Of a DNA stretch of 64,000 bases, positions 1 to 8,097 are shown piece by piece (the stretch's first letter is position 1; every line of letters begins with the position of its first letter). The stretch spans positions 6,803,001 through 6,867,000 of the forward strand of contig NZ_JACHMI010000001.1 of assembly GCF_014207985.1 (NCBI RefSeq). Direction: 5' to 3'. This DNA comes from Nonomuraea rubra. Its GTDB lineage: Bacteria; Actinomycetota; Actinomycetes; Streptosporangiales; Streptosporangiaceae. Position numbers and translations under genes: made by a program. The notes beneath the pieces are model-generated. The model had not been told where the DNA came from. It worked only from the letters and a program-made list of their open reading frames with translations, and did no database searches.

Positions 1-962
1 TGCTGCCGCAGGCGCTCCTGCAACTCGTCTCGAACCGGGTGCTGGCCGGCGAGCTCGGCCACGCGGACACGCTGATCGCCGAGGCGCGCGAGATCGGCGA
101 GGCGACGGGCAGCCGCTTCCTGGCCCACTACGTCGCGATGGTGATCGAGCCGTGGCGGGGCCGGGAGGCCGCGACGCTGGAGGCGATCCAGGCGGTCAGC
201 CGCGACGCGGACCTCTACCAGGGGCGGGGGAAGCCGCTGACCGCCGGCCAGTGGGCCCGCGCGGTGCTCTACAACGGCCACGGCCGGCACGAGGAGGCGT
301 ACGCCGCCGCCGAGCAGGGCGCCGCGAACCTCCAGGAGCTTGGCCTGGCCATCAGGTCCGCGATGGAGCTCGTGGAGTCCGCGGCCCGCACGGGACGGCA
401 CGCCCGCGCCGCCGACGCCGCCAGGACGCTCGACGCGATGGCCAGGGCCTGCGGCACCGACTGGGCCCTCGGCGCCTCGGCCGTGGCGCGGGCCCAGGTG
501 AGCGAGGGGCCGGCCGCCGACGCCCTGTACCGCGAGGCGGTCGAGCGCCTCGGCCGCACCGGCGTCCGGGTCACCTACGCCCGCGCCCTGCTGCTCCACG
601 GCGAATGGCTGCGCCGCGAGAACCGCCGCGCGGAGGCGCGCGAGCAGCTGGGTGCCGCGTACGAGCTCCTCGACCGGATCGGGGTCGAGGCGTTCGCCGG
701 ACGTGCCAGGCGGGAGTTAGAGGCCACCGGCGAGACCGTGCGCACGCGGTCCGCCGAGCCGGGCGTCACGCTCACCGCCCAGGAGGCGCAGATCGCCCGC
801 CTGGCCGGGGACGGGCTGACGAACTCCGAGATCGGCGCGCGGCTCTTCATCAGCCCGCACACCGTCGAGTGGCACCTGCGCAAGGTCTTCACCAAGCTCG
901 GCGTCGTCTCCCGCAGGCAGCTTCGCGGCAGCCTGCCGGAGGGTTCCCTGGCCACGGCGTGA
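1..962 (+). CDS. LuxR-family regulator, C-terminal part (gene cut by window edge)
   Basis: The reading frame is open to the first base, so the start lies outside the window. The visible ~319 residues are an Ala/Arg/Glu-rich helical repeat region of the TPR-like kind found in large ATP-dependent LuxR (LAL/MalT-type) activators. It ends in a LuxR helix-turn-helix: LTAQEAQIARLAGDGLTNSE, then IGARLFISPHTVEWHLRKVF, with the typical SxHTVxxHLxxVxxKLGV recognition helix. It is probably a DNA-binding transcription activator. The N-terminal ATPase that would prove the LAL class is not visible. It converges on the leftward operon that starts at 1023, with a strong hairpin between. Confidence 0.85.
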   Translation, partial: LPQALLQLVSNRVLAGELGHADTLIAEAREIGEATGSRFLAHYVAMVIEPWRGREAATLEAIQAVSRDADLYQGRGKPLTAGQWARAVLYNGHGRHEEAYAAAEQGAANLQELGLAIRSAMELVESAARTGRHARAADAARTLDAMARACGTDWALGASAVARAQVSEGPAADALYREAVERLGRTGVRVTYARALLLHGEWLRRENRRAEAREQLGAAYELLDRIGVEAFAGRARRELEATGETVRTRSAEPGVTLTAQEAQIARLAGDGLTNSEIGARLFISPHTVEWHLRKVFTKLGVVSRRQLRGSLPEGSLATA

Positions 963-964
963 GC

Positions 965-1003
965 ACGGCCCGGACGCCGCATCACGGGCGGCGTCCGGGC
1001 CGT
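965..1003. terminator. Bidirectional hairpin terminator
   Basis: Perfect 16-bp inverted repeat (arms acggcccggacgccgc and its complement, 7-nt loop) lying between the stop codons of two convergent genes. There is no U-run, which is common for actinomycete terminators. It probably serves both transcripts. Confidence 0.75.
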
Positions 1004-1022
1004 CGCATCCCCCCCAGGATGG

Positions 1023-1262
1023 TCATTCGATGAGGACGGGCCGCAGGCGCGCCGAGATCGCGAAGGCGGCCGCGACGACCACCATGCCGATGCCGGCCCA
1101 CAGGTTGGCGTTCACGTCGCCGGTCTTGGCCCGGTCCGCGGCGGTGTCCGCGACGAACCCCATGACGATCAGTACGACGCCGTAGAAGCCGATCAGTCCG
1201 GCGATGACGACGCGGATGTCGAACGCGCCGACCTTGCGGGATGCGGGCTGGTCGTCGGTCAT
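1023..1262 (-). CDS. Small two-helix membrane protein next to the SSS symporter
   Basis: A 79-residue protein with ATG start at 1262. It has two hydrophobic segments, about residues 18-38 (VVIAGLIGFYGVVLIVMGFV) and 54-71 (LWAGIGMVVVAAAFAISA), joined by a polar loop. It is the last gene of the leftward operon, 14 nt after the symporter. Small membrane proteins often accompany SSS-family symporters, so an accessory-subunit role is plausible, but that rests on position only. I do not recognise a named family. Both termini are charged and there is no cleavable signal sequence. Confidence 0.7.
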   Translation of the reverse strand: MTDDQPASRKVGAFDIRVVIAGLIGFYGVVLIVMGFVADTAADRAKTGDVNANLWAGIGMVVVAAAFAISARLRPVLIE

Positions 1263-1276
1263 GTGCCGGTTCCCCT

Positions 1277-2935
1277 TCATCGGAAGATCACGTTGAGGAC
1301 GGTGACGAGCACCAGGGAGATGCCCGCCAGCTTGGCCGGCGCCCGGTACCAGGGCAGCCGGGCGGCGGCCGGGTCGGTGCGCTGCGCCTTGGGCGTCTCG
1401 GAGTAGACGAGGCCGTTCAGGTCCGCCGCCGGTTTCGGCGCGGTGACCAGGCTGACCAGGATGCTGACCGCGAGGTCGGTGACGAACGCCACGCCCGCCG
1501 AGACGAAGGCCGCGCCCTGCCCGGGCAGCGAGATCAGGCCGGTCTCGTTGGCCAGCCAGACGGCGATCGCGCCCAGCGTGCCGGACACCAGCCCCACCCA
1601 GCCGGCGGTCGCGGTCATGCGCTTCCAGAAGATGCCCAGGATGAACGTGGCGAACAGCGGCGCGTTGAAGAAGCCGAACAAGGTCTGCAGGTAGGTCATC
1701 AGGTTGCCGTAGCCGGCGGCGATGAACGCGGTGCCGATGGCCAGCACCGTCGCGCCGACCGTGGCCCACCGGCCGACCTTCAGGTAGTAGCCGTCGGAGC
1801 GGCCCTTGACCACGTACTGCTGCCACAGGTCGTAGCTGAAGACGGTGTTGAAGGCGGAGATGTTGGCCGCCATGCCCGCCATGAACGCCGCCAGCAGGCC
1901 CGTCAGGGCCAGGCCGAGCAGCCCGGTGGGCAGCGTGTCGCGGATCAGCAGCAGGATCGAGTCGTTGTAGGTGACCCCGGCGGCCGGATCGCCGGCCTTC
2001 AGCCGCATCACCTCCGGCACCAGCACCCCGGCGATCATGCCGGGGATGACCACGATGAACGGGATGAACATCTTCGGGAACGAGGCGATGATCGGCGTGC
2101 TGCGCGCGGCCGTCATCGAGCTGGTCGCCATGGCCCGCTGGACCTCGACGAAGTTGGTGGTCCAGTAGCCGAAGGAGAGCACGAAGCCCAGCCCGAACAC
2201 GATGCCGATCACGGACAGCACCGGGTGGTCGAAGCCGGCCAGCGCGGTGCCCGGCCACGAGCGCAGCTGCCCGGGGTCCTGGATCCGGTCGATCAGCCCG
2301 CCGACACCGCCGACGCGGTGCAGCCCGATGAGGGTGAGCGGCAGCAGCGCGGCGACGATGACGAAGAACTGCAGCACCTCGTTGTAGATGGCGGCCGACA
2401 GCCCGCCCAGGGTGATGTAGCTGAGCACGATCACGGCGGCCAGGATCAGGGCCACCCACAAGGGCCAGCCGAGCAGCCCGTTGACCACGGTGGCCAGCAG
2501 GAACAGGTTGATGCCCGCGATCAGCACCTGGGCCAGCGCGAAGGTGATCGCGTTGACCAGGTGCGCGCCCGGGCCGAAGCGGCGGCGCATGAACTCCGGC
2601 ACGCTGCGCACCTTCGACCCGTAGTAGAACGGCATCATCACGACACCGAGGAACAGCATGGCCGGGACGGCGCCGATCCAGTAGTAGTGCATGGTCGGCA
2701 TGCCGTACTCGGCGCCGTTGGCCGACATGCCGATGACCTCGACGGCGCCGAGGTTGGCCGAGATGAAGGCCAGCCCGGTGATCCAGGCCGGCAGCGACCG
2801 CCCCGACAGCAGGAAGTCGAGACTGCTGGAGACCCGCCGGCGCGCGGCCACCCCGACCAGCAGGACGACGGCGAAGTAGACGAGGATCAGCACGTAGTCG
2901 ACGAGCCCGGCGCCGATCCTCAAGGGGTTGTCCAC
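1277..2935 (-). CDS. Sodium:solute symporter (SSS/SLC5 family)
   Basis: A 552-residue polytopic membrane protein with about 13-14 hydrophobic segments. It carries SSS-family features: an N-terminal helix followed by SSSLDFLLSGRSLPAWITGL, then AFISANLGAVEVIGMSANGA, the region that forms the substrate/sodium site in this family. It also has PEFMRRRFG and a late NISAFNTVFSYDLW segment. It would import a small organic solute with Na+. The substrate cannot be read from the sequence; sugar, myo-inositol or acid are all possible. It lies 30 nt after the ferritin-like gene in one operon, so the solute may feed that pathway (inference). Confidence 0.9.
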   Translation of the reverse strand: MDNPLRIGAGLVDYVLILVYFAVVLLVGVAARRRVSSSLDFLLSGRSLPAWITGLAFISANLGAVEVIGMSANGAEYGMPTMHYYWIGAVPAMLFLGVVMMPFYYGSKVRSVPEFMRRRFGPGAHLVNAITFALAQVLIAGINLFLLATVVNGLLGWPLWVALILAAVIVLSYITLGGLSAAIYNEVLQFFVIVAALLPLTLIGLHRVGGVGGLIDRIQDPGQLRSWPGTALAGFDHPVLSVIGIVFGLGFVLSFGYWTTNFVEVQRAMATSSMTAARSTPIIASFPKMFIPFIVVIPGMIAGVLVPEVMRLKAGDPAAGVTYNDSILLLIRDTLPTGLLGLALTGLLAAFMAGMAANISAFNTVFSYDLWQQYVVKGRSDGYYLKVGRWATVGATVLAIGTAFIAAGYGNLMTYLQTLFGFFNAPLFATFILGIFWKRMTATAGWVGLVSGTLGAIAVWLANETGLISLPGQGAAFVSAGVAFVTDLAVSILVSLVTAPKPAADLNGLVYSETPKAQRTDPAAARLPWYRAPAKLAGISLVLVTVLNVIFR

Positions 2936-2965
2936 GGAGGTTTCTTCCTTTCCGGGCGCGGACGC

Positions 2966-4021
2966 TTACGAGCGTGAGTCCGGCGGCACGTAGTCGAAGG
3001 TGGGACCGGCCACGGTGCCGTCCCCGTCGGGCAGCTGCATCAGGGCGGCGGCCTGGCCCTTGAGCGCGTACATGGTGCCGACGGCGGCGCCGAGCAGCTT
3101 CGGGTCGCCGTCGAAGGCCTGCTCCAGCTGGTTCAGCAGGGTGCAGTAGGTGCGGTTGAACTCCTCCTGCGCCGTGCGGACGGCGCTGCCGGGGGCGTGG
3201 TCGGACAGCCGCGGGTTGGGCCGCATCGGGCGTACGGCTGACAGGTTCACCGAGATCCGCTCGCCGGTGGGGCCGGACTTCGGGGTGTCCCCGCGCTGGT
3301 AGCGGCGCCCGAGCTTGAGCTCCATGAGGCGGAAGTAGTGGGCGACCTCGTCCCGTTCTGGGTGGAAGATGTCCTGGTCGCCGTCCCAGACCTCGCCCCT
3401 GGCCGTGCCCTCGCCCTGCTCGACGATCTCCTCCAGCGCTCCCAGCGCGGACTCCAGGTCCTCCACCGCGAACAGCGCGCCCCCGGTGTGCCGGAAGTGG
3501 GTGCCGGCCACCTGGCGGGCGGGGTCGCCGGAGAAGACCGCCCGCTCGCCGAGCTGCTCGCACAGGTGGCGCAGCCCCTGCTCGACGGCGTCGTAGAACT
3601 GGCCGATGGTCTCGTAGCCGTCGCCTTGCGGCGGTGCGCCGGGAGGCGCCGGCTGTTCCAGGCGCAGGAACATCTCCAGCGCCTCGGGGCCGAACGGGAG
3701 CAGCGACAGCTCCAGAGGGCTGTGCGGCAGCCGCCGGGGATGGGCCGGCAGCATCTCCGGCATGTCCAGGCGTGGCCGCCCGCCCACGGCGTTGAGCAGG
3801 TTCGCGGCCAGGGCCAGGTGCAGCATCTCCTCGGCGAAGACGCTGCCCACCACCTCCACGGCGTCGGGGTTGCGCTCCGGGTCCAGCGAGTACAGCGCGC
3901 ACAGGTACGGCGGCAGCGTCGCGTGCTCCAGCTCGATCGCCCACTGCAGGTGCTGGCGGAGGCTGTCGAGGGTGTCGATCCGGGCGGGCCCGGGAGCGTC
4001 GACGCTCTCGAGGTTCTTCAT
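2966..4021 (-). CDS. Ferritin-like protein (VioB/iminophenyl-pyruvate dimer synthase type)
   Basis: A 351-residue protein with an N-terminal ferritin-like four-helix domain of the VioB-type kind (I believe Pfam PF12902). Candidate iron ligands are the Glu pair of LQWAIELEHATLPPYL and the EExxH of FAEEMLHLALAANLL. A later WDGDQDIFHPERDEVAHYFR segment supplies more acidic and His residues. Such proteins are non-haem iron enzymes or scaffolds, mostly uncharacterised; VioB itself couples indole-pyruvate imines in violacein synthesis. This copy ends where the paralogue at 8094-9842 continues into iron-sulfur domains. It sits between WhiB and the SSS symporter in one operon. Its substrate is unknown. 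Confidence 0.8.
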   Translation of the reverse strand: MKNLESVDAPGPARIDTLDSLRQHLQWAIELEHATLPPYLCALYSLDPERNPDAVEVVGSVFAEEMLHLALAANLLNAVGGRPRLDMPEMLPAHPRRLPHSPLELSLLPFGPEALEMFLRLEQPAPPGAPPQGDGYETIGQFYDAVEQGLRHLCEQLGERAVFSGDPARQVAGTHFRHTGGALFAVEDLESALGALEEIVEQGEGTARGEVWDGDQDIFHPERDEVAHYFRLMELKLGRRYQRGDTPKSGPTGERISVNLSAVRPMRPNPRLSDHAPGSAVRTAQEEFNRTYCTLLNQLEQAFDGDPKLLGAAVGTMYALKGQAAALMQLPDGDGTVAGPTFDYVPPDSRS

Positions 4022-4054
4022 CGGGTGTCCTGTTCTGGGTGTAGGGAAATGGGG

Positions 4055-4333
4055 TCAGGCCGTGGCCTGCGCCTGGCGGGTCCGGATCCGGCGGCGCTCC
4101 TCCGGAGTGGTGCCGCCCCACATGCCGTCCGGCTCGCCGGTGCGCAGCGCCCAGTCCAGGCAGATGGCCTGCACGGGGCAGGCCCGGCAGATGCTCCGCG
4201 CCTGCTCGGCGCGCTGACCGGCCTGGTCGTCCCAGACGATCGGGAAGAACAGGCCGGGGTCCGCGTCCTGGCAGGCGGCGCGGGCGGTCCAGCGCAGGGG
4301 CGAACGGGGCTCGTCAAGCCGCTGAACGGTCAT
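4055..4333 (-). CDS. WhiB-family iron-sulfur transcription regulator
   Basis: A 92-residue Wbl protein. The four Fe-S cysteines are visible: C21, then ICRACPVQAIC with C49, C52 and C58. They are followed by the family turn GMWGG (residues 70-74) and a basic C-terminus (TPEERRRIRTRQ). Wbl proteins bind a [4Fe-4S] cluster and usually the principal sigma factor region 4, answering redox or NO signals. The start codon overlaps the end of the upstream hydrolase gene by 20 nt, and the ferritin-like gene follows 33 nt later. The whole operon may therefore be redox-responsive. Being embedded inside an enzyme operon is less usual for Wbl genes. Confidence 0.93.
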   Translation of the reverse strand: MTVQRLDEPRSPLRWTARAACQDADPGLFFPIVWDDQAGQRAEQARSICRACPVQAICLDWALRTGEPDGMWGGTTPEERRRIRTRQAQATA

Positions 4334-5078
4334 GGTCTCCGCCTCGTAATGCCGGGTGCCGCCAGTGCTCCTCCAGGGCGATCGCCACCTGCTGCGGCCG
4401 CTGCAGCAGCGGCCAGTGGTTGCAGTCGACGAACTTGATCACGCGTTCCGCCCTGATCGCCCGGCCCAGCTCGTCGGCGAACGCGACCGGGCAGGCGGGA
4501 TCGCGCGAGCCCCAGATCACGAGGCTGGGCGCGGTCACCTTCGCCAGCTCGGGCTCCCATTCGGCGCCCATGCGCAGCGCGGAGCGGTAGAGCCGGAGGA
4601 TGCTGTCCTTCATCGGCGCGTCCACGTGCCGCACCATCTCCTCGGCCAGGCCGGCGGGGACCTCGAACCCGTTGACGAGGTCGGCCGCGAAGCCGTCCGG
4701 CGTCAGCTCGGCCATGAACCGGTCACCCGTGACCGGGTCCTGCCAGATCCTGGCCAGCGGGTGCCAGGCGTAGCGGGCGCTGATCGGGCCGTTGCCGCCC
4801 GCCCAGGTGCGTACGAGGTCGGGGCGCAGGGACGCGACCCGGGCGGTGAGGATGCAGCCCCAGTCGTGGCCGACCAGGTCGACCGGCTCGCCGACCTGCT
4901 CCAGGCGGTCGATCAGCCAGTCGGCGTACTCCTCCTTGGTGCTGCCGAAGCCGTCCGGGCGGGGGGCGCCGAACCCCGGCAGGTCCCACGCCTCCACGTC
5001 CGTACGCTCCAGGTGCCGGCGCACGCCCGCCCAGACGCGGTGGGTGTCGGGGACGCCGTGGATGAGGATCGCGGGCAC
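4314..5078 (-). CDS. Alpha/beta hydrolase, epoxide-hydrolase/dehalogenase type
   Basis: A 254-residue alpha/beta hydrolase. The oxyanion motif HGVPDTHRVW (residues 7-16) and the nucleophile elbow GHDWG place Asp72 as nucleophile, as in soluble epoxide hydrolases and haloalkane dehalogenases rather than esterases. The acid is probably in WGSRDP (about 197-201) and the base His in NHWPLLQRP. It would hydrolyse an epoxide or haloalkane-like substrate through a covalent ester. It lies 7 nt after the preceding hydrolase gene and overlaps the whiB start, so it is clearly in the same operon. Confidence 0.85.
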   Translation of the reverse strand: MPAILIHGVPDTHRVWAGVRRHLERTDVEAWDLPGFGAPRPDGFGSTKEEYADWLIDRLEQVGEPVDLVGHDWGCILTARVASLRPDLVRTWAGGNGPISARYAWHPLARIWQDPVTGDRFMAELTPDGFAADLVNGFEVPAGLAEEMVRHVDAPMKDSILRLYRSALRMGAEWEPELAKVTAPSLVIWGSRDPACPVAFADELGRAIRAERVIKFVDCNHWPLLQRPQQVAIALEEHWRHPALRGGDHDRSAA

Positions 5079-5085
5079 GGCGGCA

Positions 5086-6048
5086 TCAGCTCCCCGCGCT
5101 GCCGGCGCTCAGCGCGGCCTTGAGCACCTCGATGGCCTGGGCGGTGGCGGCGCGCGCGGCCTGGGTGTCGCGCACGGGGTTGAGCATCATGAAGTCGTGC
5201 AGCGTGCCGTTGTAGCGGATGCTGGTGGTCGGCACGCCGGCCTGGGTGAGCTTGCGGGCGTAGGCCTCGCCCTCGTCGCGCAGCACGTCGTTCTCGTCGA
5301 CGATGACGAACGCGGGCGGCAGCCCCGCCAGGTCCTCCAGCGTGGCGCGCAGCGGGGAGGCGGTGATCTCGGCGCGCTGGGCGGGGTCGGTGGTGTAGGC
5401 GTCCCAGAACCAGGCCATGCCCTTGGCGGTCAGGTGGGGGCCGTCGGCGAACTCGCGGTAGCTGCCGGTGTCCTGGCCGGCGTCGGTGACCGGGTAGTAC
5501 AGCGACTGGTGCACGAACCGCACGTCGCCCCGCTGCTTGGCCATGATCGTCAGTGCGGCGGTCATGTTCCCGCCGACGGAGTCGCCCGCCACGGCCAGCC
5601 TGGTGGCGTCCAGGCCCTCCGTCGCGCCCTCCTTGACGATCCACTGGGCGGTCGCGTACGCCTGCTCGATCGCCACCGGGTAGCGCGCCTCGGGCGAGCG
5701 GTCGTACTCGACGAACACCAGCGCCGCGCCCGTCCCGGCGGCCAGCTCGCGCACCAGCCGGTCGTGGGTGCCCGCGTTGCCCAGCACCCAGCCGCCCCCG
5801 TGCACGTACAGCACCGCCGGCAGTACACCCGTGGACCCGGCGGGCTTGACGATCCGGACCCGCACGTCACCGACCCCGGCCGGCACGGTGATCCACTTCT
5901 CGTCCACGTCGGGCTTGTCCACCTGCCCGGACTGCACGCCGTCCAGCAGCTTGCGGGCGCCTTCCGTGCCGAGCTCGTACACGAACGGGGGCTTGGCCGC
6001 CGCCTCCGCGAACTCCTGCGCCGCCTGCTCGAGAACGTGGTCGCTCAT
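5086..6048 (-). CDS. Alpha/beta hydrolase of the hormone-sensitive lipase family
   Basis: A 320-residue enzyme when started at the ATG at 6048, which is preceded by a good AGAGGAAG ribosome site; longer upstream reading frames look non-coding. It has the HSL-family HGGG oxyanion motif (residues 83-86, YVHGGGWVLGN) and the GDSVGG nucleophile elbow (Ser157). The likely acid lies in VIVDENDVL and the base His in GTLHDFM. It would hydrolyse small esters. It is the first gene of the leftward six-gene operon, and its promoter lies in the 434-nt region shared with the sigma factor gene. Confidence 0.9.
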   Translation of the reverse strand: MSDHVLEQAAQEFAEAAAKPPFVYELGTEGARKLLDGVQSGQVDKPDVDEKWITVPAGVGDVRVRIVKPAGSTGVLPAVLYVHGGGWVLGNAGTHDRLVRELAAGTGAALVFVEYDRSPEARYPVAIEQAYATAQWIVKEGATEGLDATRLAVAGDSVGGNMTAALTIMAKQRGDVRFVHQSLYYPVTDAGQDTGSYREFADGPHLTAKGMAWFWDAYTTDPAQRAEITASPLRATLEDLAGLPPAFVIVDENDVLRDEGEAYARKLTQAGVPTTSIRYNGTLHDFMMLNPVRDTQAARAATAQAIEVLKAALSAGSAGS

Positions 6049-6482
6049 GATCTTCCTCTCGCTGGTGGCCGGCCCCTCGGCCGGCCCTCGCCCCCTTGGA
6101 CAGGACGGCGACGGCGGTTCGTGACACCGGAGGTTGCCGAGCGGCCGGGGCCGGGGAAGGCCCGGTATTGCCGTTTCCCGTCCCAGCACCCAGGATGGGC
6201 ACCGGGCCTGCGGCCACCTGCCGCCACGGGCCCGCATCGCGCCCGGCCCGCCAGGGCCCCCAGGGGGTTCCACGCCGGCCTGACAGGCCCTCTGACCAGG
6301 CGATTCCGCGGTCGCGGGCCAGTACCCCCGGGCCACCCCCGGACCCCCTAGGGAGTCCCGGGGTACCCGGGCCAGGGTGTCGACCACGGGGTTCCCAGGG
6401 CGCGACGGAAGGGTCCGGACAGCGACCGTCATCACAGGGCATCCGCCGGATGCCACCTGTGAACGGAGTTGAGACCGTGACC
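6049..6482. promoter_or_regulatory. 434-nt divergent intergenic region with an imperfect 30-bp palindrome at 6335-6364
   Basis: This gap separates the hydrolase operon (leftward) from the sigma gene (rightward). I see no credible gene in it. The clearest element is an imperfect palindrome centred on a CTAG at 6348-6351, with arms acccccggaccccct and agggagtcccggggt matching at 13 of 15 positions. It is a candidate regulator site. No ECF41-type TGTCACA element was found on the sigma-gene side. Confidence 0.4.
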
Positions 6483-7142
6483 ATGAACCTCCTGGAATCG
6501 CGCAGAGACCACGGCGAGCCGATCGACGACCGGCCGGCGGCCGGATGGGACGGGGCCGCCGCGACGTTCGCCAGCGCCGCGCCCCGGCTCTACGCGATCG
6601 GCCTGCGCGTCCTGCAGGACGTGGGCGAGGCCGAGGACGTGGTGCAGGAGACCTGGCTGCGCTGGTCCCGCGCCAACCGCTCGAGCGTCGTCAGCCCTGC
6701 CGCGTTCCTGGCGCTGACGACCACGAGACTGGCCATCAACGTCACCCAGTCGGCCCGCAAGCGCCGCGAGACCTCGGCCGGCCCCTGGCTTCCCGAGACG
6801 CCGGACCACTCGGTCAGCCCCGAGACCGCGGCCGAGCGGCACGAGGCGGTCGACAGCGCGATCAGGCTGCTGCTGGAGCGGCTGACCCCCGCCGAACGAG
6901 CGGTCTACCTCCTGCGGATCGCCTTCGACTACCCCTACCGCCAGATCGGCGAGGTCCTGAGCCTGACCGAGGACCACACGCGGCAGCTCCTGCGCCGCGC
7001 CCGCCAGCACCTGGCGGCCGGGCGCGTCCACCCGGTGAGCACGGCCGCGCACCAGCGCCTCGTACGGACGTTCCTGGCCGCCGCCCAGACCGGCGGCCTC
7101 GCCGACCTGGAAGCGCTGCTGGCCGCCGACCTCGCCCGTTAG
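6483..7142 (+). CDS. ECF sigma factor resembling ECF41 but lacking the C-terminal SnoaL-like domain
   Basis: A 219-residue sigma-70 family protein. Region 2 is YAIGLRVLQDVGEAEDVVQE then TWLRWSR, and region 4 is LTPAERAVYLLRIAFDYPY then RQIGEVLSLTEDHTRQLLRR. The linker has WLPETP, close to the WLPEP signature of ECF41 sigma factors. The protein stops at GGLADLEALLAADLAR, just where ECF41 proteins continue into a SnoaL-like domain with DGGG and NPDKL motifs. Compare the full-length paralogue at 34309. That domain regulates activity in ECF41, so the short form may behave differently. An in-frame GTG lies at 6477 and ATG at 6450; ATG 6483 was chosen by alignment. Confidence 0.8.
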   Translation: MNLLESRRDHGEPIDDRPAAGWDGAAATFASAAPRLYAIGLRVLQDVGEAEDVVQETWLRWSRANRSSVVSPAAFLALTTTRLAINVTQSARKRRETSAGPWLPETPDHSVSPETAAERHEAVDSAIRLLLERLTPAERAVYLLRIAFDYPYRQIGEVLSLTEDHTRQLLRRARQHLAAGRVHPVSTAAHQRLVRTFLAAAQTGGLADLEALLAADLAR

Positions 7143-7327
7143 GCCCCGGGAACACCCGCGCCCGACAGGCGCCTGAGAACGACCTCGCCCCCCAAGCGCC
7201 CGGAAACGCCGAAGTGGCATACCCCCCACCACTGGCAGGACCGATGACGGCGGTCACGAAGACCCATCTGCCGCCGGTCCGCAGGAAGTACAGCCACCCC
7301 CCATCGGATCAGCGCCCGCGAAACGCG

Positions 7328-7370
7328 AAAACGCGGCCCGGGCGCTGTTCACGCCACGGACCGCGTTTCC
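7328..7370. terminator. Hairpin terminator between convergent genes
   Basis: Inverted repeat gaaaacgcgg / ccgcgtttcc (9 of 10 paired) around a 23-nt GC-rich loop, placed between the sigma gene and the convergent hydrolase gene. The rest of 7143-7377 shows no gene. Confidence 0.5.
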
Positions 7371-7377
7371 CCCCTGA

Positions 7378-8097
7378 TCAGCCGTCGGTGGTGCGGACGG
7401 CCTCGATGATGGTCTCCGTCACGGCGTCGGGCTCGGAGGCGGCGAGCGCGTGGGAGGCGCCGGCGACCTCCCGGGTGCCGCGCGAGCCGGCCCGCTCGGC
7501 CATGAAGCGCAGTGCCGCCGCCGGGATGTTCAGGTCGCGCTCGCCGTGCACGAACCACGACGGGATGCCGCGCCAGGCGGGTTCGGCCACCGTCGGCTCG
7601 TCCCGCAGCGCCCGCTCGGTGACCGGCCGCTGGGTCGCGGCCATCAGCGCGGCCTCGCCGGCGTCCACGTCGGCGCAGAACTGGTGGTGGAACTTGGCGG
7701 GGTCGATGCGGAACTCGTTGCCGCCGGACGCCACCGGGTACGCGACCAGCGCCTCCCCCAGCGTGCTGCCCTCGAACTTGGCCGACAGCAGGAAGGCGCT
7801 CTCGCCCGGCTCCGGGGCGAAGGCGGCGACGTAGACCAGGGCCCGCACGGCCGGGTCGCCGGCCGCCGCCTGGGTGATGACCATGCCGCCGTAGGAGTGG
7901 CCGACCAGGACGACCGGGCGGCCGAGGCCGGCGATCACGTCGCGCACGTACGCGGCGTCACCCTCGACGTCGCGCAGCGGGTTGGCCACCGCGACCGCCT
8001 CCAGCCCGTGACGGTGCAGGCGCGTGATGACCCGGTTCCAGGAGGCCGATTCGGCGAAGGCGCCGTGCACCAGCACGACGACGGGCTGTTCGGTCAT
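7378..8097 (-). CDS. Alpha/beta hydrolase (esterase-like)
   Basis: A 239-residue hydrolase with HGAFAESASW at residues 11-20 and the nucleophile elbow GHSYGG (Ser68). A late HGERDLNIP supplies the acid and GASHALAASEP the base His. It resembles the actinobacterial hydrolases of the EstC/salicylate-esterase type. Its ATG overlaps the stop of the ferritin-like/CDGSH gene as ATGA, so the two are translationally coupled and presumably act on the same pathway. It is the last gene of the operon that begins at 11597. Confidence 0.9.
   Translation of the reverse strand: MTEQPVVVLVHGAFAESASWNRVITRLHRHGLEAVAVANPLRDVEGDAAYVRDVIAGLGRPVVLVGHSYGGMVITQAAAGDPAVRALVYVAAFAPEPGESAFLLSAKFEGSTLGEALVAYPVASGGNEFRIDPAKFHHQFCADVDAGEAALMAATQRPVTERALRDEPTVAEPAWRGIPSWFVHGERDLNIPAAALRFMAERAGSRGTREVAGASHALAASEPDAVTETIIEAVRTTDG

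Noticed and set aside
1241..2977. Long plus-strand frame opposite the SSS symporter
   Set aside because: Composition is rich in Arg, Gln, His, Asp and Gly, the usual complement of a GC-rich membrane-protein gene; the symporter on the other strand is clear.
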